A stretch of DNA of 64,000 nucleotides from Lactarius indigo (Eukaryota > Basidiomycota > Agaricomycetes > Russulales > Russulaceae), in NCBI GenBank assembly GCA_025766275.1, contig JAFKAC010000027.1, forward strand, positions 558,001 through 622,000. Reading direction: 5' to 3'. Made by a program: the position numbers and the translations under genes. Numbering within the stretch: the first letter of the stretch is position 1; each line of letters starts with the position of its first letter. The notes beneath the pieces were generated by a model. It was not told the origin of the DNA, ran no database searches, and was given only the letters and a program-made list of their open reading frames with translations. Shown piece after piece: positions 51,500-63,554 of this stretch.

Positions 51500-52740
51500 A
51501 TTGTGTACTTTTTAGTCTCTGAAATGCATAGTAAAAAAGGGAGTCAACATGCCGCAAGTAAAGATTGGAGGGGGATTGTCGAATAAAATCCAGTATTGGG
51601 TGTTTTGTTTGGACGAAATATCGATTAGCGCTGAACTCGAACCGAATCACTGATGTAACACTTACCGCTGGCTGCCTTCCTCTCAATCCGATCCTACAGT
51701 ATCGGACCAATCGAACGCTCCTCGTCTCCATTAACAATTCTGTATACTTAGCTCTATTCTTCTATTTCCCAGCGGATCATACCGAGAGGTCCCAAGAAAG
51801 TTCAAGAGTCAGGTGATGGGTTGCATGCAGGTTTCCCGCGTTGACGTCAAGAAGTGACTTGAGGAGTGTGAGATCACACCCTCAAGGAAGTCTTTTTGGG
51901 AGCGTTTTGTGACGTCTTTTCTGGAGCAGAGCAGCCGTGTTTTCCTTTCCTCTCTCTCCGCTTCGCCTGCTCACGCGTCTCGCTCTCTGTGCGAACTGTG
52001 CACGCCTTTCCCCTCGTTACCGGAAACCTGCATCGCAGACGATACAACTTGCAGTATTCGACGCGACTGCGACTACCCTGTCCGACTCCGGCCATCTTGG
52101 CCCTCTCCTTAGACTCGACGTGATCGCTCATCGCTGCGCAAGCACTCGCTCTTCATGCTCCTCTGGATACTCCCATGTGGCAGGCTGGATGACCTGCCCA
52201 CCTGCCAGCGAGCACACGCAGATACCACCAGAATTACAGCACGTGTCCGCGACTTGGGTAGGGCGCTCAGCGCTGGACAGCTGGATCACTTATGGTGAGT
52301 CTTCCCTCCATCCCCACCGAATTTTTTCCTTTCTTTCTTCACTGACGTTACTAAATAAAAGGTAGTCCGTGCTAGCTTGTTCAAGCCAAGCATCCACAGG
52401 TGTATTCGGTCCGCAGAAGTGAGTGCTGTTGATCTTGGCCTCTTTAGGTGGGCCGCCTGGCTCGAAGTCGTCGCCTTCTCCCAGCACTGTAATGGGACAG
52501 TCACTACTGATAGCGAAGTAATTTGAGACCCCTACGGCAGGATGTCCACATTATTCTCAAACGTGCACAGGGGTCTGTCATTCTCGACGTCGAGGGTAGC
52601 AGTATGTACATGTCTACTTGTACTCACCGACTTGTCACTGTAAGTCAAACTACTCTCCTGCAACGACCTTGTTCCCAGTCTTGGAATGGCTCCTGGTACC
52701 GACTCTGCTCTCAACAGGAGACCTAAGCAACTAGTTTTTT
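51500..52740 (+). pseudogene. eIF3m-like remnant 2
   Basis: Parallels 1110-2300 step by step: GTGCTGAATTC/GCGCTGAACTC at 1221 and 51628, CGAGAGGTCCCAAGAAAG at 1270 and 51781, the helical-repeat part at 52010-52150, an intron-like pyrimidine run at 52310-52365, and the RASL exon equivalent at 52365. Stops and frameshifts throughout; not functional. The assignment to eIF3m rests on the better-preserved copies. Confidence 0.5.
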
Positions 52741-53022
52741 GCAGACGCTCTCCGAGTCGATGCTGAGAAGATAGATATGGCTACCTGGGTGTCCGGAGAG
52801 ACTTCCGTGTCACTTCTAGGTACGCTGTCGCCCGCAGTGGGTCAAGAAGAACATTGAGATCCTCACATTTCCCACGCTACTCGAGTTTACGCACATTTCA
52901 CCAAGGTAGTTGTACAGCATGATAAAACAGCATGTACAAAAATTAAGAACATGTATTGAATGTGATAACGAGGACTCAACAGGAATATATGCCCTATTGC
53001 ACACGCACACCTGAGCAGCACG

Positions 53023-53620
53023 TTAAACAATATCATACTGGCCATTTGAAGGTGGAAGAACCGAGGCAGCCATAATATTCCCGCGAATCGCCGAAGGGGG
53101 GTCGAGAGCATCGTTCCTTTCTGCAATGAAGCCTTCGGACTGCCCTGCAACAGCGTCCGGATCAGGTACAGAAGATAGCCGTGGACGAGATGGGCCATGA
53201 GAAGCGGAGGCCAGCATCGGCGAAGGAGATTCTGGTGAAGATGCGCAGTCAGACCCAGTCACCGAAGAGTTTAAAGACGCCTGTGGGCCTGTAGAGGGCA
53301 CGTCGTCTAGAACCTGAATGGGTGAAGGTAGCGATGGGGTGTCTAAATTGTCCGAAGAAGTGGTACCCCGCAAGAGTAACGTGTAGTGACGGCTCTAGGA
53401 TCTATGAAAGGCCGGAAAATAGAACCATGAACGAACATGAGAGTAGATGTGTGCTATTCCAAAACCGATGAGCCGCACCGATGATGAAAGCGATGTATAG
53501 CACGGGCTATCATGACGAACGATAGGCATAAATCTGATGCATCCATGCAGGGTCGTGGAGGAGCGATCCTGGTGGACGATGACGCAGGTGAGACGCCAGC
53601 TAACCCTTCGAACAATGCGA
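53023..53620 (-). pseudogene. DUF6535 gene remnant, 3' part
   Basis: On minus the frame 53373-53023 ends in NGQYDIV, the C-terminus shared by the family copies (CSYDIV at 57757, GQYDIV at 63555). Upstream (53560-53480) lies sequence similar to the region after the fourth membrane helix of the complete copy (59640-59710). The middle is missing. Confidence 0.6.
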
Positions 53621-54289
53621 CCTTCCCGCTGCCATGACGTCGTAGCCTCGGATTGCTCTGGCTCAGTTTGTGCTCTCGCATACTACGCGGTGCCGGAAGC
53701 CGGAAATCCATCTTGTTGCCACCACTTGGCCCCACCTCACCGCTTGCACTCGCCTGCGAAGGCTTGTGAGTCCGCAGCACTGCTGACACTTGTCTGGGCT
53801 GTTCAGAAAACCAAGACGTTTCTTCTCCGCCTTTGCGAAAATTTCCATCGTTTCAAAGTCGAATGACTGCTGATCGTGAATAGCGGAGGGTTGGGTCAAA
53901 AGGACGTGAGATAGTTGGGGACCTTTGAGCGGCGACTTCGGTATCACTGTCTTGGGATCAACTGCGATATCGTGTTGGGGAGCTGTCATGGCTGCTGTGG
54001 ACCAACCTTGGAGAGGAGGACAAGGGCGGATCATTGATTGAAGCCATAGAAACAACAGAACCGGAAACATGTTTTCACATGAGGAGGGTAATTTCGAGGA
54101 TAAATCGCTACGCACCGGAGGGTACAAATAGAACACCGAGAATGAGAGAAGGCTGGAACGCCGACGATAGTCGAACGTAGGCACCGGGTTGAAGAGAGAG
54201 CGAAAAGCATTGGTTGCTATGGGAATAATAGGGAGTCTCGGCCCTTGAGGAGCTTCTGTTCCATGAAATTTACCGATTTGTGTCCATAT
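53621..54289. other. Spacer between modules, nothing firm recognised
   Basis: A minus frame (54184-53663, 173 codons) contains protein-like stretches (FDFETMEIFAKAEKKRLGFL). I recognise no family and no splice context. It may be a gene remnant. Confidence 0.3.
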
Positions 54290-55340
54290 GAGATGGACGT
54301 ATGAACGACATACGCTATTCCCCCTTCAAGTTGAACATTCCGATATTGCACGTGACCGCGAGACCGCTCATCTACCTGACAAACGTCTTCAATGCGCAGG
54401 CTCCCACGACAACCTGCCGTCCGTCTTCTCGGTCTACAATGGACTCCCGGATCTCTCCAGCACAAACGATGGGCTTCAAACACTGCAGATTCCTGCGCCA
54501 ATGTCGAGAAGTATCTAAAGGAATATGAGTTCATGCCCTCGGAGAAGAGCGCGGCTTGTCTACGCGTTTTGGGCAACAGTACGGTCTCTGCTTCTTTTTC
54601 TGCTTCACCAACTGATGCTTTCTCTCCGTGCAGAGACCTCGCATCGCAGCGACACAGCCCGCCGTGATTGATGTGATCACCACGGCCCTGTCCAACCCAA
54701 CTATCTTCGACTTTGTTCCGGTCTTCGAGCTTCGAACTTCAAGCTCGATGCTGTCCCTCACTGCGCATGGACACCCATTGTTTGCACACCTCTGGGTATT
54801 TCTAAGTAGTGGGCTTGAGGACGCGCACGCCTAGTATCGTACACACATAGTCGCCACGTAGGAACATGGTACGTGTCCCTGCAGTCCATCTCTCTTCGAC
54901 GCCCAGCCCCTCAAAGACAGCGCAAAGATAAATAAGCCAAATAGAGGTCTGGATGCTGCTCAGCTCGAGCGCAACGTCCGTCTACTCGTTCTCGCCACCC
55001 GCAGATTCCAGAGGACCGTACGTGCAGGCAGCCGCTGCGCCGCAACCCAAGTCGAGCGCTTGGTCATGATGGTGAGCTCTCTTCCTCCTTTGCTCCCTGG
55101 AAATAACCATACGTTGAGGTTATCGTGAATAAGGCGATCCGCGCCGGCTTGTTAGCGGACAAGCTCGTGCAGACCGTCGGATGTTGCGCGCCGCCGCACG
55201 TATATTCGGTTCGACTTTCGCGGTAGCGATCGTCTCGCACTCATTAACATCGTGCACTCCTGATTTCCTGCGGCCGAATTCGTCTTCCTCTCCACCTGCC
55301 ATCCAACGGAATTGGTTGTCCTGTCTCACTACCGACTTGC
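54290..55340 (+). pseudogene. eIF3m-like remnant 3
   Basis: About 54325-54560 parallels the segment before the PCI domain, and 54640-54800 the helical repeat (IDVITTALSNPTIFDFVPVF). About 54975-55070 corresponds to the start of the PCI domain in a shifted frame, and 55130-55180 to the RAGL-K exon. The best-preserved pieces read like eIF3m, but frame changes and lost splice sites break it. Confidence 0.5.
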
Positions 55341-55439
55341 AGCGAACGTCGAATAACTCTTACCTTTTTTGTGTCTACCTATTAAATTTGCCAAAAATGC
55401 GTGACTGACCCCGCCAATCCCCAGCCGTAGAGTCCACGA

Positions 55440-57560
55440 TCAAGTACTGTGCGCGCATTCCCACCTCACTATGGTGTCCCCTAGCCCTTGTTTCTAATCT
55501 AGACTCAATATTTCAATTGTCGCAGATGGTACTATACGTGGATACTCAGCTGTCCTACAATTCAAGACGAAGCACGGATCTCCCGGCTACTCGCAGGGTA
55601 CCCCTCGTTAGGCAGACCCGAGTGTGCACCCTTTTTCCAATCGATCGACAGGAACTTGTAGTAGAGCACGGTCGACTATCTATCTGGTGACGGTGCGAGG
55701 AAAAGAGAGGTATTTTCTGTCCTATGTCAAGGGGTTAAGCGAGGGATCACTGTGAGTCCCCGTCCTCAAGTCTCAGGGAAATTGTCTTCTTTGACCCGCC
55801 GTTTTATTACCGTCCTGCAGCAGAGATCGAAGGATCCTTCAACCTTTCTTTGTCCCCATCCATTAGAAGCGCGGTCGGCCGATTCTCTAGAAATCCCATC
55901 GTCACACCTGCGACTACAGTGTTTGCGTTCAGGCTATAATATTCAAGTACCACGCGTGCGTCTCTGCCTCGCTGTGATGTCTCCTAGCAATCCTAGCCCT
56001 CTCAACCATTTACATAAGCTTTGACGAACTTCAACACGCACCCAAGACAATATTCCTCCATTTCTCGTCCTACGACACTCTCCCAGGTGTTACCGGCATA
56101 AGCGACAAACTGCGCATGTTGCAGTTCTCTGTCCAGAGGTGGCTGAACGAGTGGAAGATCACGCCCTCAGAGAAGCTTTTATAAGAGCGTCTTGCGACGT
56201 CTCTACCAAAGCAGGATAGCCGTGCGTCCTCTACTTCTCTCCCCCCTTCGCCTGCTGACGCGCCTCGCTCTCCGTACATACCTTGGCCTACCGCTGAAAG
56301 CTCGCACACGTCCTCTCGCATCGCAAGCCACGCAGCTCACCATACTCGACGCGATCGCCACGGCCCTGTCCGACCTGACTGTCGTCTTGGCTCTCCCTCT
56401 CGTCAAACTCAACGCGGTCCTCGTTGCGCAAGTTCACTTGCTCTTTATGTTCCTCCAGACATTCCAAAGCAGTGGCTGGACGACCTAGATGCCTGCCAGC
56501 ACGTGCACGCAGACACGTCACCAATGGTATGTAAGCATTTCCACCGCTTCCGCTGCCAAACACTTTTCTTCGCTTCCATGCTTTCTTCCTTGACTGCACT
56601 GACCCTATTATATATAAAAGAGATCCTCTTGGACTCGTCTGTAGGTTATGGGAAAGTCACGGGAGCTCGGGACACGCGCGAGGCGAACTAGATAGATCAC
56701 AAAGTACTCAGTATCGCGCGTGTACGAGCGATGTCTCAAAATGTATTCACCTAGATAGATCACAAAGTACTACTAGGCGCGAGCGTTATGAAAAGGTAAA
56801 CGAATGTAAAGTATTCTCACCTCAGTATCGCGCGTGTACGAGCGATGTCTTAGGTGGACGGTACGAGCGAGCGAGGGTATTTAACTACGAGACGAAAATT
56901 AAGGGGCGACGTTAGTTAAGGTACGGAATGCTCTAATTTAGAGTGAAACTACAGAATGACAGACAGCGGAAAGAAAGCGGAAATGCGGGTACGTAGTCTG
57001 TAGACGCGCTGGATCTCAACATCGTCAACTTGCATGCTCGCGTGGCCCGCGCAGACGTTGCACGCTATTTGGTCTGCATGGGTGGGCCTCGCAGGGTGGC
57101 CCGCCTTTCCCGAAGGAGTGCTTGACGTTGTCTCTTTTGCCCAGCACTGTTACGAAGCAGTCTTGGCAGTGGTGACGCCGATAGCAAAGTAGCCAGAGAC
57201 TCCTGAAGGTACGATAGTGTTCCTACGTCAGTTTCAAATGCGCACAAGGATTTGTCGACGGCAGCAGAACTCGCTCGACCGCATGTCTTATCCATGCCTA
57301 CTCGTACTCATTGACCTATTAGGTAATTCGCCACGAGTTCCCTGTAACCTGTACTACCTAAAACGTCTTTGTCCCCCATCTTCGAACGGCTCCACATAGT
57401 ACCGACTCTATAAGTTTCTCAACGCTGCAACGCTACTCTCAATAAGAGGCCCAAGGAGAAACTTTTCGCAGAGACTACCGGAGCTGAGGGAATAGAGATG
57501 ACTACTTGTCTGTGCGCAGAGGCCTCCGCGTCACTTCCTGGTACGCTCACTGGCCCACTT
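55440..57560 (+). pseudogene. eIF3m-like remnant 4
   Basis: About 56100-56200 encodes a Trp-containing segment (RWLNEWKITPSEKL, then a stop). 56310-56480 encodes ILDAIATALSDL and LKLNAVLVAQVHLLFMFLQ, matching the eIF3m helical repeat pattern. 56500-56640 holds an intron-like run. The 3' part (57200-57560) parallels 2090-2400 and 63060-63360. Positions 56700-56900 contain a local duplication (AGTATCGCGCGTGTACGAGC at 56709 and 56823). Not functional. Confidence 0.5.
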
Positions 57561-57756
57561 AAAGGGATTAACGAGACTTCTCACTCACTGATCTCCACTG
57601 GACCAAGTTTACACATTTTGTATTTGCACCATGTAATAGGGCAGTATATACATAGAATGAGAAAAGTGTTGAATAGTATCAGCTACGGTGATATCGGGGG
57701 CCTTATTGGAATATATACCCTATATCGCACACGAGCATCAAAGAGATCGGGGGACG

Positions 57757-60680
57757 TTAAACGATATCATACGAGCAACGGAAAGACTGTGGTGGGCGAC
57801 CTCCTGTGCGCTCAGCATTTGGTTCACGTGGTGAAGGGCCAGCAATGGGTGGGTCCATGTTAGTGACAGATAGTGACGGGGATTGAGGTGGAGTATATAA
57901 GGTGGCCGTAGCGTTTGAGTGGATTGTGCGAATCGCCGAGGGGGGATCAAGAGCGTCATTTTTATTGCGTGGACCAGGCTTCGGGCTGCCATCATCCTTG
58001 GCAGCAGCACGGAGATCAGGTGCTGAGGCGGGCCCTATCGAAGCGCTGGGAGTAGTAGGGATTATTTCCGGACGATGAAGTTCTGTGTAAAAAGGCGAGA
58101 GGTTAGATCGAGCCATGGGCAAGTGTGAAGACAGCGACAAACCTGTAGAAAGTGTATTGTCGAGAATCGGATAAGAAGCTGAAGGGTGGTTTGGTGTATC
58201 AGAAGGCCCCATGAGGTCTGCATTATGCTGGAGGGGAGCAGCAGCAGGTGGGGAGGTAGAGGAAAGAAGAGGGGCGCATGTCGAGGTTGCGGCAGTAGGG
58301 TGGGGTATTGTTCCGCCAGAGGTGACAATCGCATCAGCGGTCGCTGGATCTAGTGAGGTGGCAGGAAATGAGAGGCTTTCGGTGGTCGTCTGATGAGCGG
58401 TTCGGGGGTGGAAATCGTCAAGTGGTATATCCGTGAGGCTTTCAACGATATGAGGTGGGGCAGGTACAGACGAGGAAGGCACATCGTGACTGGTAAGGAG
58501 AGCAGGGGGCGGCGCGTCATTATCGTGTAGGACAGAGTGAGCTGAGGTTGTCGAAGCAGAGTCGTGAATATGGCTGATGATGTTGCACCATGGATACGAG
58601 CTTGGGTCGCCCAGAACGCGATCATACTTATAGGTGGAGGCGGAGAATTGTGTTGGGGCAGCATCGGTACCTTCATGAAGAGCGATGTATACCTTCCGAA
58701 TCGGGCTGAGGATCAATATTGCCATCCGCCGATTGCCGTCATTCTGCGCTTTGAGAACGATTTGATTCCAGAGTGCACAGAACTCGTGCTGCAGATCGGG
58801 TGACGCATCTCGCACATCGGATTTTGAAGCTTCCTCTAGAACTTGCGAGAACAGGAAATCTTTCTCGGGAAGTTTCCCGAACTGGCTAAATTGGTGGCGA
58901 GCGATGCGAATCAAGCTTGTAAGTGACAAGTTGCTGTCTGTGGTGTAGCGTCGGAGGTCAGCTTCTGAGATTCCCAGTCTATTGGGGGCGGAAATAAGCC
59001 AAGAGTTGTTGTAGCGCTGCACTTCTGCAATTACACAGGTGAAAATGGCCTCTCCAAGTAATTCAGTTTCTCGGTCTCCACCACTGCACCAACTTCGCAT
59101 GACACGAATAAATTCGGTGGTTCGCAGTCCGCTATGTCGATCCGAGAAAATGATCCTGCGGATGATATTGCAGAATGCGTGGGGAAATTGCAGCGGATCA
59201 AGGGCTTTCGCACAGATGATGGCCCGGTGGTTTTTGACAGGCCCGGGAGGCAAATCAGATGAGAAAGTGCGGTCAAAGAATCCCGACAATGCACCGGAAA
59301 GCTTGTATTTGTCCTCTTCAGTGAGACTGGGCAGAGGGTCGTCGACCACCTTGGAGCCGCGGATGCCGGGTAAGCCAGAAAAGAAGCGCTCCAGTTCGTG
59401 ATCTTCGTCCAAACTGTCGAACGTCCACAGAAATGCGCGAGTATCGATCTCCGATGGTGCATTCAGAGCGGCGTGCTCGGCCGCCTTCTGCATGCCCTGC
59501 ACAAGTAGTTCGTGAGAGCGTGTCTCCAAGTATTGAAAGCGAAAGTAGGCCTCAGCACTAAAGTAACTCAAATTAGTGAGCTTCCGAAGAGCCCGAAATG
59601 TGAGAAATGATATCCCATTAACAATCTTCCACACTGGTAATGAGAGTGGGGTGAAGTACGGGCTGTCATGACGAATGATGGGAATGATTGTGATGAATCC
59701 GTACAGAGCTGTGCAAACGCCGACCCATGACAGCGCCAACTTGAAAACCGTGAGATTAACGTTCCATAGGAACACAACCAGACCAGCGAAGAAAAGGAAC
59801 AGGGAAGCGTGGAGAAGCGTGGGCAATGCTTCAACTGCCCAAGGAAGGAGAAGCTTGTCGACACCTTCAGAAAGGAACGTGCGGATCCTTGTTCGCTTGT
59901 GGGGACTGTAACGTAGCTGATTGGCTTTGAGGTATCTTCGTGCCCACTGTTGTAGCAGCGTCGCGAGCAGAGCACAAGAAAGGCTGATGACCAGGCTCAA
60001 GAACCAAAGCGAATTGACCCAGACGGCATAGGTTGGTGGGGAGAATGGGGGTGGGGAAGAAGGAAGGGGAATACTGGGTTGATTCGGGTTGGAAACGGTC
60101 TGATAGATGTTCGCGAGGTAGAAGTTGGAAGTATCCTGTGGGTTCGGTCGAATATCCTGAATGGACACCGAGATCAAAGACGCAACGGCAGCAGAGAATA
60201 AACCGGTCTGTGACCATTGAGTTAGTGTCAAGCACGGCATGAGATGATGGAGACGCACAAATATGAGAATACCATCGGCGTCCGCTTTCCATCCTTCAGC
60301 CATTTTCTTGTCTTCTTCTGTCGCCATTTCCAGGTACATTGAAAAGATAGGCCCGGAGCCATCGACGAAGTTAGAAACACCCTGCGATGCTTGATTCTGT
60401 GCCGACTGGGGTGGGTACTGGTAGTCGCCTGTGAGAACGTCAGTGGTGGGTATTGAGCAAGTGGAAGTAAGGTACCTGTTCCTGGGCCTATACCCGCCTC
60501 CATTGTATTGATACCTTCGTGAGGAGCTCGGGGCATCGAGGCCATCTCGGTTGTTGAGAGTGCGCGCTTACGTATGCCGTCCTCAGGGCACAGGGCGTCA
60601 CTTTCCTTGCGTCGGTCCGTGTCATTCAATTTCCTCACCTCTGTTAGGACGCTCAACGCCACTCTCATCAAAGGACCCAT
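57757..60680 (-). CDS. DUF6535 membrane protein, complete
   Basis: Three exons by eye: 60680-60476, 60428-60259, 60207-57757, with 47- and 51-nt introns; frame is kept (941 residues). ATG at 60546 is an alternative start. Residues about 69-125 carry the family N-terminal motif (VDGSGPIFSMYLEMATEEDK, WKADADGILIF). Four membrane segments follow at about 126-142, 186-209, 255-275 and 280-303 (LWFLSLVISLSCALLATLL, LHASLFLFFAGLVVFLW, ALSWVGVCTALYGFITIIPI). A long soluble region and a Ser/Pro/Thr-rich tail end in CSYDIV. The function of DUF6535 proteins is unknown to me. It is the only intact copy in view, tail-to-tail with an eIF3m-like remnant. Confidence 0.8.
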
Positions 60681-62330
60681 CCTGCTGTAGCTCGAGAGTT
60701 AGAATGGCCACCCAGGTGCACGCAGACGCCTTCATCGCACTTCTAAGTATGCTTATCGATCCGCAGTGGTTCAAACGAAAGTTGAGAACATCAGATCATT
60801 ACTCACCTCCGCTTTGAAAATTTGAACCGTGATGACGGCCATGTCAGTTCCCCTCCACATCACTTCCCGTCATCTTCCCAACGTCAAGCAGCTGTCCATT
60901 TGCTTATCGCAATCCTACCCGTGGACCCTCAAAACGTCCCGGCCCAGAGGGCCAGATCCCATTGTCCCAAGAGTCCCGACTCTACGCCAGCCATGGATAC
61001 CCCAGACAGGACTTTCTTTGTATCAGGGACATCGTTCCTATTCGTTACTGGCTTGCTCTCCATGCCTCTCCAACAACTCGATCTTCGAGTCACGGTTTAC
61101 CCAGTCAGCTCTTTATGAATCTCAGCAGATCTTTCACAGGAAGGTGCAGGACGACGATAAGGTTGGAGATGGGTGCGTGTCTTTATATATCGACGATTGG
61201 CTGGGAAGCGCTCAGGTTTTCATTCCGGAATTGTCCCAGGTTATGTCAGCTTTTGGTGGTGACCTCCATACGCACTCCAGGCCTAGCCAATGGCCTCCTG
61301 GTCGCGGGCCTCATATAAACCATATAAACACCTTTCCCTGTGCATTCAATGTCTCGAAATTTCCATGCGCTGGCTCCCGCTCCTATGGATGGATGTTGAA
61401 CTTCCGCCCCTGCCGTGCATGTGCGCAGACTCTCAACTTCACCACCAACCAGAAATTCCGGCTTCAATGTTGTTCCACCATCCTCTACATTGCGGCGCGC
61501 TGCCCGCAATGACAAACCCAAGTTTGTACTTATACGTACTCTGTCCCGGTCTCGCCTCCAAGTGAGGGTACGTACCTGCGGGCTCGTGGGCGGCGCATGC
61601 AACTTAGCTTCTTGTGCCAGTCCAGGTCCAGTTTCGAACCCCGATGCGCTCATCATGCACATCCCACTTTTTACTTTCGATGCCTGCCACAATCCCGTAC
61701 AATGGATGACGCGTTCCTACCATACACTTCGACGCACTCTCCTTCACCTTGCGCTAGTGCCGGCTGGGCACGACCGGCCTGCCACGTTCACTGCATCGTG
61801 TCCCCCAGGTGCAGGTAGTCTCTATCATAACTTGTGCTCTGGACGGAGAACATGGCGATGGTGGTGGGGGTGAGTGACTGCTGCTTCCCAGTGATCTGAT
61901 GCGTTACCAGGAGTCATTTCTTTCGCACATGGGAAGAACTCGCGTCTGGGCATCTCCACATCCGCAAAAGCAGCAAGAAAAGGAAAGACCAAAGCAGATG
62001 CTATCTCATTATCATTGCTTCCGAGGACAAAGTACGTAGGTACTTAGTTGTGCTTTGTGTCTAATTTAGGACAAGGCACAAACCGCCGAGCTCACAGGTC
62101 GCATCTCGCTTCATAAGCCAGAAATAGAATACGTACCTTATGTCCAATCAATTCCTTGATCAATTTGATAGACGCTTGTGGTCAAGGACGGCAAGATTTC
62201 TCTATCTGAAGATATTGCAGGGCAAAAATCTGTCATACTGGAGGTTTCAAGGAATTAGGTGAGGGTTCTAGCCACGGTGTACTACCGTTGTCTCGACCAT
62301 CCCGTCTCACTACTGGCTCCAAAAAGATCT
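60681..62330. other. Spacer between modules
   Basis: 60700-60790 parallels the end of the eIF3m-like units. A 228-codon plus frame (60829-61512) has no recognisable domain and a composition near that of non-coding sequence here. TATATAAACC motifs lie at about 61312 and 61319. 61560-62330 shows no gene, apart from intron-like and exon-like pieces that may belong to the 5' part of the next eIF3m-like unit. Confidence 0.35.
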
Positions 62331-63360
62331 TCGACATTTTGTATGCTTACCTAATAAACTTGCAGCCGACCCATTTTCCAGAAACAAAAAGGCATGTGAT
62401 TGGCCTGTCGCTCCTCGACCATAGAGTCTGTGATCAAGTACCACGTTTACATTTCCCCCTCCCTATGGTATCTCCTAGCCGTAGTTTCTCATCTACTAAA
62501 GCTTGACGAATATCTTCAACACACTCCCACCTTTCACGACAATCTATCCTTCGTCTCCCGGCCTACGACGCGCTCTTCACTAGCACAAACAACGAGCTGG
62601 CCATGCTGCGGATCTCTCGCTCCGACGTCGAGAAGTGGTTGGAGAGGATGATTACGCTTTGAGAACACTTTGTCGACGTCTTTTCCAAAGCGGGACAGTC
62701 GTTTGCATCCTTTGCCTCTCCGCTTCACCCCTTCACGCGCCTTGCTCTCCAGCCAGAGACACGGCTTACCACTACGAGCTCACAAGCACCTGCTCGTTAG
62801 ACTCCGTGTCGAAGGCAACACAGCCTGCCAGGCCCGACGCAACTGCCATGGCCCTGTTCAACCTGACCATATTCGACTTTGACCCGCTCCTCAAACTCGA
62901 CTCAGTCCTCGCTGCGCAAATTCATGTAAGAGTGGGTGCTGTTGGTCAAGTGCCTCACAAGGTGGCGTTCTCAATGTCGTCACATTCATCTGGAGCCGGC
63001 AGTGAAGCGGTCCTGTGGTGGGATGCCCATGTCGGTCTCAAACGCGCACAAGGATATGTCATTCTCAGTGTCGGCGGTAGTATAATTCTCTCGACTACAT
63101 GCCATGTAAACACTCGTACTCACAGTCTTGGTAATCGATGTGTTATGAGTGCCATGTATCTCGTACTACCCCCCTTTCCCGGTCATCTCGGAATGACCCC
63201 ATCATATCGACTCTGCAGGATACCCGACGCTGCTCTCAATAAGAGACCCAAACGACTAATTTCTGGAGACACCATCGGAGCTGAGAAGGTAGAGACTGCC
63301 ACCCAGGTTCCTTTAGGGGCTTTCGTGTCGCTTCCATGTACGCGCATCAGCCTGTAGTAG
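62331..63360 (+). pseudogene. eIF3m-like remnant 5 (best preserved)
   Basis: 62590-62650 encodes ELAMLRISRSDVEKWLER, 62800-62930 encodes ATAMALFNLTIFDFDPLLKL then DSVLAAQIH, both close to eIF3m in pattern. A stop (TGA, 62659-62661) interrupts the first piece. The plus frame 62635-63357 is open for 240 codons but is only partly in the right frame. It is followed tail-to-tail by a DUF6535 3' end. Confidence 0.55.
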
Positions 63361-63554
63361 GTCATAGAGAAGGTCGAGACTCATCGCTCATATTTTCCTA
63401 CGCTACTTGGGTTCACGCCATGGTATTTGTACAGCGTAACAAGACGAAGTATACAGTAGATGAGAAAAAGTATCAAATAGAATCAGTATAGCGGTATTGA
63501 GAACAAAAATGAATACCCTATCACACATGCACGTCTAGGAGATTGGGGGACATG

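Noticed and set aside
54300..54576. Minus-strand 119-codon frame
   Set aside because: The opposite strand shows the eIF3m-like pattern shared with the other modules, so this frame is antisense.
60829..61512. 228-codon frame on +
   Set aside because: No domain, no splice context, and composition like the surrounding non-coding spacer; kept only as a note in the spacer entry.
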